DNA from: Larus michahellis | Lineage: Eukaryota > Chordata > Aves > Charadriiformes > Laridae | DNA: 64,000 nucleotides | Direction: 5' to 3' | Assembly (NCBI RefSeq): GCF_964199755.1 | Contig: NC_133914.1 | Location: 4,171,868-4,235,867 of the forward strand | Shown here: positions 22,806 through 34,200 of the stretch, piece by piece | How positions within the stretch are numbered: position 1 is the stretch's first letter | Layout: each line of letters opens with the position of its first letter | Translations under genes and position numbers: made by a program | Notes under the pieces: generated by a model | The model's database searches: none | What the model saw: only the letters and a program-made list of their open reading frames with translations | What the model was told of the DNA's origin: nothing

Positions 22806-24318
22806 GGAGCAGGGACATGAGACAGGTCCGTCTGGGCTGACCCAGACCCACGTCACCTCCCCAGGCTGTATTTTTGGTGGGAGGGTTGAACCCTGTGCCC
22901 ATTTGCACCCATGGGCATACAGGGCCGTATCGCCTGCAGGCAGGGCTCCCCCCCAGGGTGAACACTGGGTGCCCCCACCCTGTCGCCATGGGACAGGCAC
23001 CTGGAGGGTGCTGCTCCAGCCACACCTGCAACGAGTTTCTGGGTCTCAGCACTGGGGAAGGGGCTGAGGGCAGGGCGGTGTTGGCTGCAGCTGCCGGCAT
23101 TTGGAGGTGATGGGCTGTGGATGTGCCAGCCTTTGTGTGCGGGGGGGTCTCTAGCACCCTGAGAAGGAGAGAACCCTCTTTGCCAGGCCACTGGTGAGAG
23201 AAGGAAGCTGCAGAATGGGCTGATGCTTTAGGAGGTGAGATTCAACTGTGGGAGGAGAGGCTCTGCCTCCTCTCCCCAGTGTCCTGCCACGTTCCCCCAA
23301 GTCTGGGTCCCTCAAAGCAATTTTCTCACCTGCTGCCTGGGTTTGCTCTTAGGGAGAGCAAGGCTTGAACCAAGGTGGGGGGATTTAGGGGGCGAGGGAA
23401 AGCTTGTGAGCCCTGGTCTGCTGGAGGCTGCTGCCTCAGAGGAATATCTCTTCCAACTATTGATTTCCCTTTATCAGAGAGCAGGAATATGTATGGGCCT
23501 GAAATCCTGATCAATCCCCGCTCTGCAGCTGATCGACCAGTTGCTGCCCAAGGGCTTTTATCAAAGGGAGCTGGGGATGCAAAGAGGAGCTGCTGAATTT
23601 GGGCACAAGCCATTGCTCCAGGCCAGGCTTGTCTCTACCCGCCTTTACCCCCAACCTGCCTTATCGGAAAGGCAGTGAAGCCATGGGGAAGCCTGGCACC
23701 GGGCAGCATCCTGGCGGATCACCCGGCAGGCACACTCCTCGCCCTTCCCTTGTCAAGTGCCGATGCCCTGGGGAGCCCCATTTCTGATGGCAGCAGGATG
23801 ACCATGGTCCATCCCCACCGGGGGGACCCCAGAGCTCCAAACCCAGAGGTGTGGGGCATCCCCAGAGCTGGAAAGCAGCCCCAGGGGAGCATTTTTGGGG
23901 TGTTGGGAAGGGAGTGCCTGGTTAGGGCATATTTGGGAGCACACCTGTGTCTCTGGTAGGTCAATGCACCCCCAGCCCCGTGTCCCCGGTGCTGAGAGGT
24001 ACTGGAGCATCCCTGAATCCCGGCCGGGCTCGTTAGAGGCATCGGACGAGCGGAGGGCGCGGGGGGCCAGCGAGGGGGAGGAGCAGCACCATGGCCTCCA
24101 TTATTGATTGCTTCATAGCCAAAGGTCAGCGGCAAGCGTGCAAGGATGGGGAGGAGGGATGCGGGTGGCGCTGGATGCAAGGGGCTCACTGCCGGCACCG
24201 GGGTTGTGCCCTGGGGGGGCAAGTGCCAGCCTTGGAGAGTGCAGGGCACCGAGCTGGTGTGGAGAGCCTGGCATGGATTCCCATTGCACAGGCACCCACT
24301 GGCCACGTAGCCCCATCG

Positions 24319-24335
24319 TGCCTCAGTTTCTCCAC
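24319..24335. repeat. MIR-like copy, opposite orientation
   Basis: TGCCTCAGTTTCTCCACC is the sense version of the MIR core seen elsewhere in the window in reverse. Confidence 0.35.
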
Positions 24336-24966
24336 CAGCAGATCGGGTGGTGGGGCTACGCGGTGGTCACAGCACCCTGGGCTGTGCAGGTGGGGAAGGA
24401 GGCGCTGGGGGCTGCAGGGAAGGGTCTGTGCCCACGGGAGGGAGGTGGAGGTGGGCTCAGTGGGGTTTGGAGGAGGTTTGTTTGTGTCTTTGTGCAGCCA
24501 GGGGGGTTGTGCCTGTGGGATGGGCAGGGAGAGGGCTCTGTTTTCTCTGGCAAGGGCTCAGAGAGCGCTTTTGATCTGGTCTGTGCCTCCCCGATGGGCA
24601 GGTGATGATGGCGACTGTGCTGGGAGATGGCACCGGAGCCACAGCCCTAATAACACAATTTCCCAGGGCCCTTCAGCTCCCCAGGACCAGCCCCTGATGG
24701 GGTTTGCAGCACATTGAGGACACCAGTCCCCACCTCTGCCAAAGCTGTGCCCCACATGCCAGGGCTTTGCACACACCCGGGGTCTCATCCTGCTGTGCTC
24801 AGGACCTGGCCAGAGCCAGGCAGCCCCCAGAGCTGCCTGTGCGGGGGTCCACGATGCCGGACCATGGGCAGCAGCGCCGGTGCTGGGCTCCGGCAGAGCA
24901 CTGCCTGCCCTCGCCCCGGCCATGCCGCGAGGGGGAAGATTTACAGGCTGTCAGAGCCAGGGCCAG

Positions 24967-25005
24967 AGGTCAGCAGGGGTCAGAAAGTCCATTTCGGAGA
25001 GGTCA
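24967..25005 (+). promoter_or_regulatory. Candidate nuclear-receptor element (DR4 plus a half-site)
   Basis: AGGTCA (24967-24972), a four-base spacer, then GGGTCA (24977-24982) make a near-perfect DR4, the spacing used by thyroid-hormone and LXR heterodimers with RXR. A third AGGTCA follows at 25000-25005. The surrounding 24950-25200 is lower in GC than its neighbours. Binding is inference. Confidence 0.35.
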
Positions 25006-25549
25006 CTGTCCACTTCTTTCAATCTAATGAAGCCATTATTTGTGAAAGCGGCCGCTTTGCCGGCTATTCCCTTGAAGCCAAGCAGGGCACAGCGACCGGC
25101 TCTGAAAGAACAGGAAGGAGTCCCCTTCCCTTTCGCATTTGCCATTCAACAGGCCCCAAAAACAAATACACCACACACAGAAATATGATGCGGGGCTGTC
25201 GCCACTGTGGGGCTGTGTCACCAGGGCTGGGGGAGATGAGGTTGAGACGTAAAGGGAAGCTGCTTGGAAGTGCCATTCTCGGGGATGTGGCTGCGTCACT
25301 TGGATGGGAAGTCACTGAGGATGGGCAGAAATTGGGGGATGCTGAGGAACTTGCTGCTGAGTTTAAAGAGAGTTACAGGAAAGCATCTCTGGGAGCTGCT
25401 GGTCCCTCTCTTGATCAGGAAGGGGCTGGGGGGGAGGAACCTGGTGCACGGTGATGGATTATTTTCTGAAGGATTCATTTTGGAGAAAGCAAGGGCTGAT
25501 TCCTCACCACACCCTATCCCCACGCCTCTGCCCACCTCCCACCCCGCTG

Positions 25550-25697
25550 CAGGGTGTCCTGTCTGCCCTGGGGACACCATCCCCAGGTTGTGTGGGCGCT
25601 CACATTGGGGTCCCATCCCACGGCAGGGTGTCCTGTCTGCCCTGGGGACACCGTCCCCAGGTTCTGTGGGTGCTCGCATCAGGGTGTCCCCTCTGGG
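25550..25697. repeat. 74-base tandem duplication
   Basis: Two units starting CAGGGTGTCCTGTCTGCCCT at 25550 and 25624 share nearly the whole 74 bases, each ending with a GGTTSTGTGGGYGCTC stretch. Confidence 0.85.
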
Positions 25698-26811
25698 GGC
25701 AGAAGAAACAGAGACATTTCTCAGGTCTGCTCTGCAAACCTTGGCCCCAGCCCAGGGTTGTGTTCAGGTGCCCCTTATCCCCCAGGAGTGGGCTGGTGTT
25801 GCTTGTGGGCTTTTTTTACAGCAGCACAGGAGCGAAACGCGCAGGCAGCTGGCTGTGTGTTCCCCAAATCCCAGGCAAAAGGGAGGAAGCAGGGAAGGAG
25901 ATGGACTGGAAGAAGGCATGAGCCGAGAGGAACGGAGCCATACGGAGGGGTCTCCCGCAAGCTTTTGTTCCCCCCCCCGCGCCCCCGACTTCGCTCCTCT
26001 CGCTCCTATTATTCTGCAAAAAGAACGAGAATAAACGCAACCCGCGGACCTGGCCCTCGCCGGCCAGGAGAGGGTGCCAGATGCTCCCCGGCTCCCGCAG
26101 CCGCCGGGACGGTCCCGCAGCAGATCCCCACCCGGGACAGCCGTGGGTGTCGGCAGGGAGAGAGGGAGCGTGAAGGGGAGAAAATGTGAACACACACCGT
26201 GGTTTCCCTCTGTCCAAGACTGTCCCAGCGCGGCGTCCCCTTCTGCCAGCCCCGTCCCCGGGCAGGGAGCTCTGGAGGCTGCTGGAGCCTGGTCGCGAGT
26301 GGGAGCGGTGATCCCGGTCTGTGACCGGGGAGCACCCGGCTGGACTCTGCTCTCCTGATGTCGCAGACAAGGGGCTGCTCCTTGGCTTTGGGGACTTGAG
26401 TCAAGACTGATGTGAACAAGAAACTAGTGGAGTTTCCTCCCCCCGCCCCATCTGTCCCCGTTAAAACCAGCGTAAAGATGAGGTGATACCCTGTGAGCAT
26501 CATGGAATTGTTAATGCTGCTGTGTGCGGGTCACGGGCACCCCCTGCTCCACCCGTGCTCCGTGGGACCCTGGTTCACCTGCACTGCGGGAGCTCGGCCG
26601 GGCTGGGGGCACAGGTTCGGGGGCAGCCTCCTCCCGAAGGCTGACCCGTCTCCCTGCCCTCGGAGTGCCCACGCAGAGAAAAACCATCCTCCTCCTCCGC
26701 CGTCACCCCAGACCCGCGGGTGGGAGTCCGGCGGGGCTGCTCGGCTCTGCGGAGAACGGGCAACGCAGACCCCCCGGTGCGGGTAGCCTGGGTGAGGGGT
26801 GTGCGGAGCAG

Positions 26812-26866
26812 GAGGAGGAGGAGGAAGGGCAGGAGGAGGAAGGGCAGGAGGAGGAAGGCAGCCGCC
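26812..26866. repeat. GGA-rich tandem repeat
   Basis: Three units of about 15 bases (GGCAGGAGGAGGAA) on a purine-only strand. Ordinary slippage repeat upstream of LIN28A. Confidence 0.7.
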
Positions 26867-27900
26867 CAGCACCCTGGACAGCGGCACCGTTCAGCACCAT
26901 GGCCAGCGGTGGCCCCGAGGGCGGCGGCGGCTTCGCGCGGGGCTTCCCCACGCGGGATTTTACCGGCAGCACCGGGCCGGTCCCGGGGGAGCGGGCCCCC
27001 GCGGGTGGCACCGCGGTCCTCGGCGCCCCCAGCCGCCTCACGCTGCCCTCCTGCCCCGCTCGATGGTACCACGCGGAGCGAGTCCTGCGTGGGGCGGCCG
27101 CCGTCAGCTCAAACTCCCCAACCCCCCGCAACTCTCCCTGAGGCCGGGGATGGGGTGGGGTCGCTACCGGCTCACCCCGATTTGGGGCCGGTGGAGAGAC
27201 CCCCACACACCGCCCGGGAGGGGCGGCGGGCGGCGCTGTGCCCCCACGGGCCGGGGCGGCAGCGGGGCATTGTCCGCCCGCCGGAAATGGAGCCGCTGGT
27301 CACTCGCCCTTTGTCCCCGCCCGGCCCGGGGGGCGACCGGCCCCCGCCCCCGCTGCCTCCCCCCTCGCCTTCCCCCTAGCTCGGCACCGCTCACTCGCCG
27401 GCGGGAGGGCAGCCTGTGCCGCCGGGCCAGGCCGGGGAGGGGGCACGGCACGGTGGGGAGACACGGCCATGGGGTTTGCACGTCCCCGGGGGGTTGCACG
27501 GCCCCGGAGGTGCACGCCCCACTCGCGGGACGCGTAATGGGGCTGGTGGCGCAGGAAAACCCCGGTGAACCCCGGTGTCCCGTAAAACGGATCCTCGCCG
27601 CCCCCCCCCCCACCCCAGGCGGTGCCTCAGCCCGGCCCGGTCCCGGTTCCCCCGCCCCGCCCCGCCCCGCCGTGTCCCGTGGATCGCAGGTGGCTCCGCT
27701 CGTGGGGGCAGCTGGGGGGGGTGTGAGGAGAAACAACGTGGAAACTCCCCCAGTCTTCGGGGGTCCCACCTCCTCATCCCCCCGGGGGTCACGTCTTCCC
27801 CTGACAGGTGGCCTCGCCCCTAAATGGGGAGGGGGTGTGTGTCAACCCATCCACCCCCCCCCCAAATCCCTCCCGGAATGTGTCGCTATTACCGGGAGGG

Positions 27901-28175
27901 GGGTTAATTAGGATCACGTGGGGGCGGGATGGCGGAGCGGGGCCCGGCGCCCCTCGGCCCCGCGGGTGGGTCCGGGGGGGGGGGGGGGCGGGGGCGGCGG
28001 GGGCCGCTATTGTCTGCGAGAATTTGGGAGCCTTTGAAAAAACCCTCCCGCTCCCTCCCACCCCTATTGTTGGAGTGAAGATGGAGTCAAACCTCTCCCG
28101 GCTCCCTCCCGGCGGGATCTAAGCTGGGGTTTTTTGTTGAGGTTTTTTTTTGGTGGTTTTTTTTTTTCCCTTTTT

Positions 28176-28208
<33 letters not shown>

Positions 28209-28296
28209 GCTGGGCTGATACCCTCAAAGCTGGCCGAGGAGGAGGAGGGAGGAGGCGGTAACAGCCACAACTCGGAATTTGCAAGCGAGTGTCGGG
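27901..28296 (+). promoter_or_regulatory. LIN28A: LIN28A promoter and 5' UTR
   Basis: Upstream of the LIN28A ATG there is an E-box CACGTG (27915-27920), a long G/C block, two SOX-type CTATTGT sites (28007-28013 and 28064-28070), a TCF/LEF-like CCTTTGAA (28031-28038) and an octamer-like ATTTGCAA (28277-28284). A 30-base T run (28178-28207) sits within 120 bases of the start codon. SOX, POU and MYC control of LIN28A is known in pluripotent cells; which sites work here is not known. No TATA box is visible. Confidence 0.5.
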
Positions 28297-31200
28297 ATGG
28301 GGTCTGTTTCCAACCAGCAGTTTGCAGGTTAAGTTATATTATTGTCGCAGCCCGCCTCGGCTCCGCGATTATTAATAACGGCGGCAGAGCCCGGCCGGGG
28401 GGCGCAGGGACCCACCCCGACCCCGGCCCACCCAGCCCTGCTGCACCCCAGCAGCGAGGCCGGGCCCGGCGTGGGCTCGCTCCCCCGCTGCAGCTCTAGG
28501 GGAGTTCAAAAGGGGGGGATTTTTTTTTTTATTTATTTTTCCACACAACTCCCCCCCCCCCCCCCCCCCAAGCCCAAGGATGAGCCCAGAAGTTTGGGGC
28601 CGGTGGTGGCTGCTGGGGTTGTTTGGGAGCGGGGGGGTCCCCGTGCAGCGGGGGGATGCTGACGGCAGGGGAGAGACTTTCTCCAGCGTGGCTTACTGGG
28701 GGCAGGGGGATTTCGGGTTGGTATTTTGAGGGAGTTTTCCCCTTTTTTGTATGTTTTGTATTTTTTTCATTTTTAGCTTGTTTGTTTGTCTGTTTGTGGT
28801 GTGGTTTTTTTGGTGGTTTGGTTTTTTTCTAATTATTATTATTATTAACGTTTTTGAGGGGAGAATGGATTTAGGCTCCCCCTAGCCCACGCACCACCCG
28901 GGTCGTGCCGGCAGGAGCTGCCTTCGTTTCCCCCCGTTCCTGGGGCGATCCCCACGCACACGTGGAGGCAGAGCTGACTGCTCTGTTTGGGCGGGGGGGC
29001 GTTGTTGGATTTTTGCTTTTTATTTATTTTAGATTTTCCAGCCCGGAGAACCCGAGCAGGATTTGGGGCTCCTGCTGTGGGTTGCCCAGCTGGGTGTGGG
29101 GCGGCTGGGCCAGGGAGGGGACCCCGCGGGTCCCCCAGCCTCTCGGCTCAGCGGCTCGGTGGGTCTCTCCCCAGGTGCGAAGCCGGGCGAGGAGCCGGCC
29201 GGAGACTCACCCAAGGCCGAGAACGAGCCCCAACCGCTGCACGGCTCCGGTATCTGTAAGTGGTTCAATGTCCGCATGGGCTTCGGCTTCCTCTCCATGA
29301 CCGCCAAGGGCGGCGCGACGCTGGACTCGCCCGTCGATGTCTTCGTGCACCAGGTACGTGGCCGGGATCCCGCGTGGGGCCCTCGGGAGGGAATGGGGTG
29401 CAGCCCCTGGCACCCCCCAGCAGGATGTGAGGTGGGATGGGGACCCCCGCGCTGCCTCCACACGAGGCCATGGCTTTTCCCCATCCCAGCCCGGCGTGCC
29501 GGGGGTCCCCCGGGTTTGTTTCCCTGGAGCAAGGCGGGTGGCAAAGGGCAGGCAGAGCCGCTTGCCCTGCTGCAGCCCGGGGCTCCTCTCTGGGGACCAG
29601 CCCTGTAAGCTGATCCCCCGACGATTTCATTTTCCCATTGTGGTTCCCTGGGGAGCCCCTCGGGGCCGGATCCAGGGGAGCAGGTGCCCGCGGGGCTGAG
29701 CGGGATGTGCCGGAGCCGGGATGCTGCTCACCCCATGGTGGGACTGGGGGAAGAGCCGGTTTTTCCCCGGGGACAGGGTTCGGGGAGCCCTGAGCCAGGT
29801 AGGGATGCAGGATTGGGCTTTTCCCAGCTGGTGGCTCATCCCTATGTGGGGGTGTCTCTGCCTGGGCCCCTTGTTTCAGCTGTGGCTGGCACAAAGGCGT
29901 GCGGGGTTGTGTATGTGCCCCTATGGATCCTGTACGATAGTGACAGTCTTGCGTCCGGATTTGACCTACACGCACCTTGCTGAGGGAGAAGCCCCACAAG
30001 TGTTGGTGATCCTGCACCGAGGGAAGTCGTGAATTTGGGGCTGTGGCTGCTTGAACCCCCTCAGCTGGCGGGGTAGGATCTGCCGGGGGACCCCATTTAG
30101 GGGCTGGGGGAATGGATGTGGAGATAGTGGCCAAACCGGGGCCAGCTCTGGGAGGGGGATGTGGGGCTCAGCGTTGGCTTGCGTGGAAAGGGGTCTGTGT
30201 GATGAGCATGGGCCGTGCCCCTTCGCCCTGGGAAAGCAGCGGCCCTTGGGGACGGGGAGTACGAGTGAAGGGGCTCGGGCGTCTGGAGCAAACACGAGTG
30301 GGTTTGTGGGTATGGCTGGGAGCAGCTGCAGGGGGTTCGGGCCGAGGCAGCATGATGGTGCTGGCTCCAGGGAGCCCCTGGACCAGCCGGCTTTGGTGGC
30401 TGCTGCTCTTCATCAGCCCAAAATTCCCCCAAATTATGGTGCGTCCTGCAGTCTGCTGACAGGCTGGAGGTGCAGGACTGAGCCCCTGGGCTGTGCTCCT
30501 GGGAGCGGGGGCTCCTGGTGGTCTCTCACCCCCTGCCAACGAGGCAGCGGCTGCTCCATGCAGGGCTATGGCGGTTTGGCCAGGGAATGATGACCGGGGG
30601 AGAAGCAAATTGCTTCTCCTTCGGCTGCAGCATGGTGAAAGCGCCTTGGAAGGAGCTTCCGTCCTGGGCCAGAGCCAGAAACACAGCTGGGTTTGGAGGC
30701 GGGCGAGGGCTCCCTATCAGCTGGGGAAAACTGAAATCCTGGTGCTCGGAGAGAGCAAATGGGTTTTTGCATCTCAATGTAGCACAGCGGGACCCAGTGC
30801 CCATGGGGGGAAGCCTCCCGCCCTCCCTCCCTTCTCCCCGGGGTTTATTGCCCCCAGACAGTCTGGTTTCCTGATTGCTTTTGCTCACATTCCTGCAGGA
30901 AAAGAGAACTAGCCGGGGTGTCTCTGCCGGGAGCATCCCACTGCCCCGGGAGAGGTGAAGCTTCCCGGCGCCCCGCATTTGCTGGAGCGGCCGTGGGGTG
31001 CACAGGGTTTGTTGTATTCAGGAAATATAGTGAGCGCTGGGTAAAAGCGGGTTATTTGGGGTAGCAGAGGGGCAGTGTGTGTGTGTTTGTCGTTCCTTAC
31101 TGCAGCCAAAGGCAGGGTGCTCCCGGCGCCGGGGTTTTACTGCCAGAATCAGGGTGGCTTTGGGCTGATGCTGAGTTTTTCTCCCCCAGGCCGGGCTTTG

Positions 31201-34200
31201 CCTCCTGCCCTGCTCGCCGGTGGCACAATGTCACTGTCGCCTGCAGCGAAACAGCCGGGGCTGATGCTCTCCCACTACAGAGCATCCCAGCCCCTCCTCG
31301 GAGAGGGACCAAACTCACGCTCCCACCCTGGCCTCGCTGCTTTTGGGTGGTTCGCAGGGAAAAGGGCCTTTCTACCCATGCTCTCCCCATCCCAGCATCC
31401 AGACGCTTCCCGAGAGCCAGTGCTGGCTCCGCTCCCCGGGGAGAGAGTCAGGCCTGGGAGGGCAAAAGCCAGCACGATCCCGGGGGGGACGACACACAGG
31501 GCTGGGGGTCCTGTGCCCAGCACCCACCGCCCGCACCACACGCCGTGCCCCAACCCAGCCATTGGGGTTTAACACCCCAGAGCCCCCCATAACCCGCTCC
31601 TTCCCCACTTCATTTACATATGTGAATGATGACCCACAGGAAGTAATTGTGGGAGAAAGAAGGGAATTGGCCTCTTTAGATCTATTAAATCACTTTATTA
31701 CAGGAACCAGGTCTGAATGGCCCTTCTCTGCAGGGAGCGCGTCTCCATCTCCCTCTCCCTTTATCTGATCACAAAGAGATTAAAATCTCGGCAGGACAGG
31801 AGACTAACAGGGCTCCTCGGGGCTGCCTTTCCCTCGCATTGTGAGCTAAAAATGAGGCATTTGGGTTCAAATGCCTCCCCTGGACACTGGAGATGGATTC
31901 ATTTGGGGGCTGTGAGGAGACAGGGGGGATGAAGGACGGAGGAGCGGAGCAGGTCGTCCCCGGGGAGGCGAAGGGCTGAGCAGCACCCGTCAAAGGGTGG
32001 GGGGTCTTGAGGCGGCGGAAATCAGGCTGGTGCCGGGGAAGACCCCAAAGCTGCGGTGGTCCCCCGGGCATGCGGCTCCCAGGCTCGCACTGCGGCTCTG
32101 GGCATCACTTACAGGGATGTGGGGCTGCCAGGGAAGGCAACATGGGAAAAGGGAGAGGAGCAAATTGGGGCCCCCCGTGCCCCCAAGGCTCTACTGCTGG
32201 CCTGGAGCAGGAGGAGTGAGCGCAGCCCAGCAGGGCTGGAGTTTGCGGCCCATCCCCAAAACTGGTCCCGGTGTCCCTGACTGAGAGTGGAGGGGAAGGG
32301 GCTGCCCATGCCCTGGGAACTGCTGCTCCACACCGCTCGGCTCTATGTCTCCAAGCGTTTCTCCAAACCAACAGGTCTAAACCCTTGATAAAAGCAATGT
32401 TAGTTGGCGGGTTTTTGTTCCTTCTGGTGATTTTTGGCAAGGAGAGCTTCTGGGCACCGCTGGGACCCCGCGGCCACGGTGACTGCGGGGCGGTCGGTGG
32501 CATCTCGGTGAGGTGGGCCCCATGTGTCCTTGTGGGGACATAAGGCTGTGCCGATGGTTAGACCCGCTGGAGCTGGGATGTGGCACTGCCTGAGTGTCCC
32601 CTGGGTCAGTCCCCCCACGGTCCCCTGGGTGCTGCTGTCCCCAGGAGCCTCACGGGGGTCGTGGTTTGTGGAGGGGCTCCATCCCCTCTCGGCCGGGCAG
32701 GGGTTGTGGTGGAGGGGGATGACGGCTGCCATTCGGCCGTGGGTTTTGGCTGAGCCAACCTGGACTGCTGCTGACCTGCACTCGTGCCTGTGCGGAGGCA
32801 AGACGCGAGCATGACGTGAGGTCTTAAAAAAAAAAAAAAAAAAAAAAAAAACCAAAAAGACAGCACATGTTTGGAGGCAGCTCCATCCCTGAGCGTGCAG
32901 GAGAGCACAAGGGAGGATTCCTCTATCGGGGAGCAGAGCCCAGCCTGCACGTGGGGGTCCCCTGCTGTCTTTCCCCTCCCAGGCTGGGGTGCAGGACAGG
33001 ATCCGGCTGGGGGGATTTGGTTTGTGCGGAGCTGGGGTGGCGGCGAGGGGAAGGGGGAACCCGTTAGTCAGTGCGTTGGACCCATGATACTCATAGAGGC
33101 ACGGGACACATTTAGTATCTCACTTTTTCCTGTTTTCTCATGTGCATCGCTCCTGTGTTTGCTCTCTGGGACCAGGGTCACCCCACAGCGCTGGGTGGGC
33201 ACCCAGGGGTGCTGGGTGGGCACCCAGGGGTGCGGTAGCTGCAGGACCCAGGAGCACCAGGGTTACGCTTGTCCCTTGGGGAAGGGATACCCTGGGTTGG
33301 AAACGCAGGTTGGCATCTCTGCTTTTGGGGGGAGAGAGGCAGGAGCAATTTCTTTGTTGGGTTGTTTGGTTTTTCTTCGTGTGTGTGCGCGTGTTGGGTT
33401 TTTTATAATGACCACTGGAATAAAATTGTATCGCGCTGCTTGTGCGCCATGTCCTGGTGGCAAATAGTGAAAGAGAGCGGCTTTATTCCACCCCTGAAAC
33501 TCCCTCAAGACTCGCACACAAAAAAAGCCTCCTGTCTCTGTCTAAAGATTAACTGATGGCTGCAGGCACATCCCTTCCCCCAGCTCCCCCTCTCAGCCCC
33601 AGGGCCAGGGGCAGGGAGAGAAAACACCCTTAAATGGTCTCCCAGATAAAATGGCCCAAATGAATGGGATTGCTCCTGTTGGAGCCGGGAAGGGCTGGGA
33701 TGGAGCTTGTCGACCCCCCTTTCCCCTGCTGCCCCCAGCTCCGGTGTTTCCTTTTCCCTGTTTACTTGGTCCTGAGAATAAGTGGGATGAAGCTGAAATC
33801 ACCGATGGAGGGTGCGCTGCTGCTCCCGGCCAGGCCCGTGCTTTAATATGGGAGTATGAAATTAATATGTGGTAGCTAATCCTAATTAGCTGCCCCCTGG
33901 GGTGCGCGGGAGGGTTTGGCGCGCTCAGAGTGGGGAAAAAAATATAACTGAAGGAGATGAAGTTGTGGGTTTAGGGCAGGTAGCTGATGGATTGGTTAAA
34001 CTCGCTGGTGGATGCTTTTTTCCCCCAGAATTAGTACCTAGCGTTTAATTTTGCTGGCTTATGGTGGAAAATGTAGAGCAGGCAGAGTTACTTTGGCAGG
34101 AAAGGGGCTTTATTTTGGTTTTGCTTGAATTGGGGGGAAAAAATCCTTGGGGGTATTGCTGCGGATGACAGTAGGGAGACACTGGAAAGCCTGGCAATGT

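Larger units (their letters stand above)
19771..27900. other. Intergenic region between ZNF683 and LIN28A
   Basis: About 8 kb with no supportable gene. It holds a TG microsatellite (20998-21082), two tandem duplications (21518-21731, 25550-25697), MIR-like scraps (22772-22805, 24319-24335), and lower-GC patches that look like regulatory DNA (about 23440-23560, 24080-24130, 24950-25200). The last 1 kb before LIN28A is a CpG-rich island-like zone. Confidence 0.5.

Noticed and set aside
26524-27911. Large plus-strand ORFs before LIN28A
   Set aside because: Several overlapping frames are open at once in CpG-rich DNA, compositions are low-complexity, and no domain is visible; this is promoter-flanking DNA.
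32826-32851. A26 run as the tail of a processed pseudogene
   Set aside because: The sequence before it shows no gene similarity, poly(A) signal or target-site duplication.
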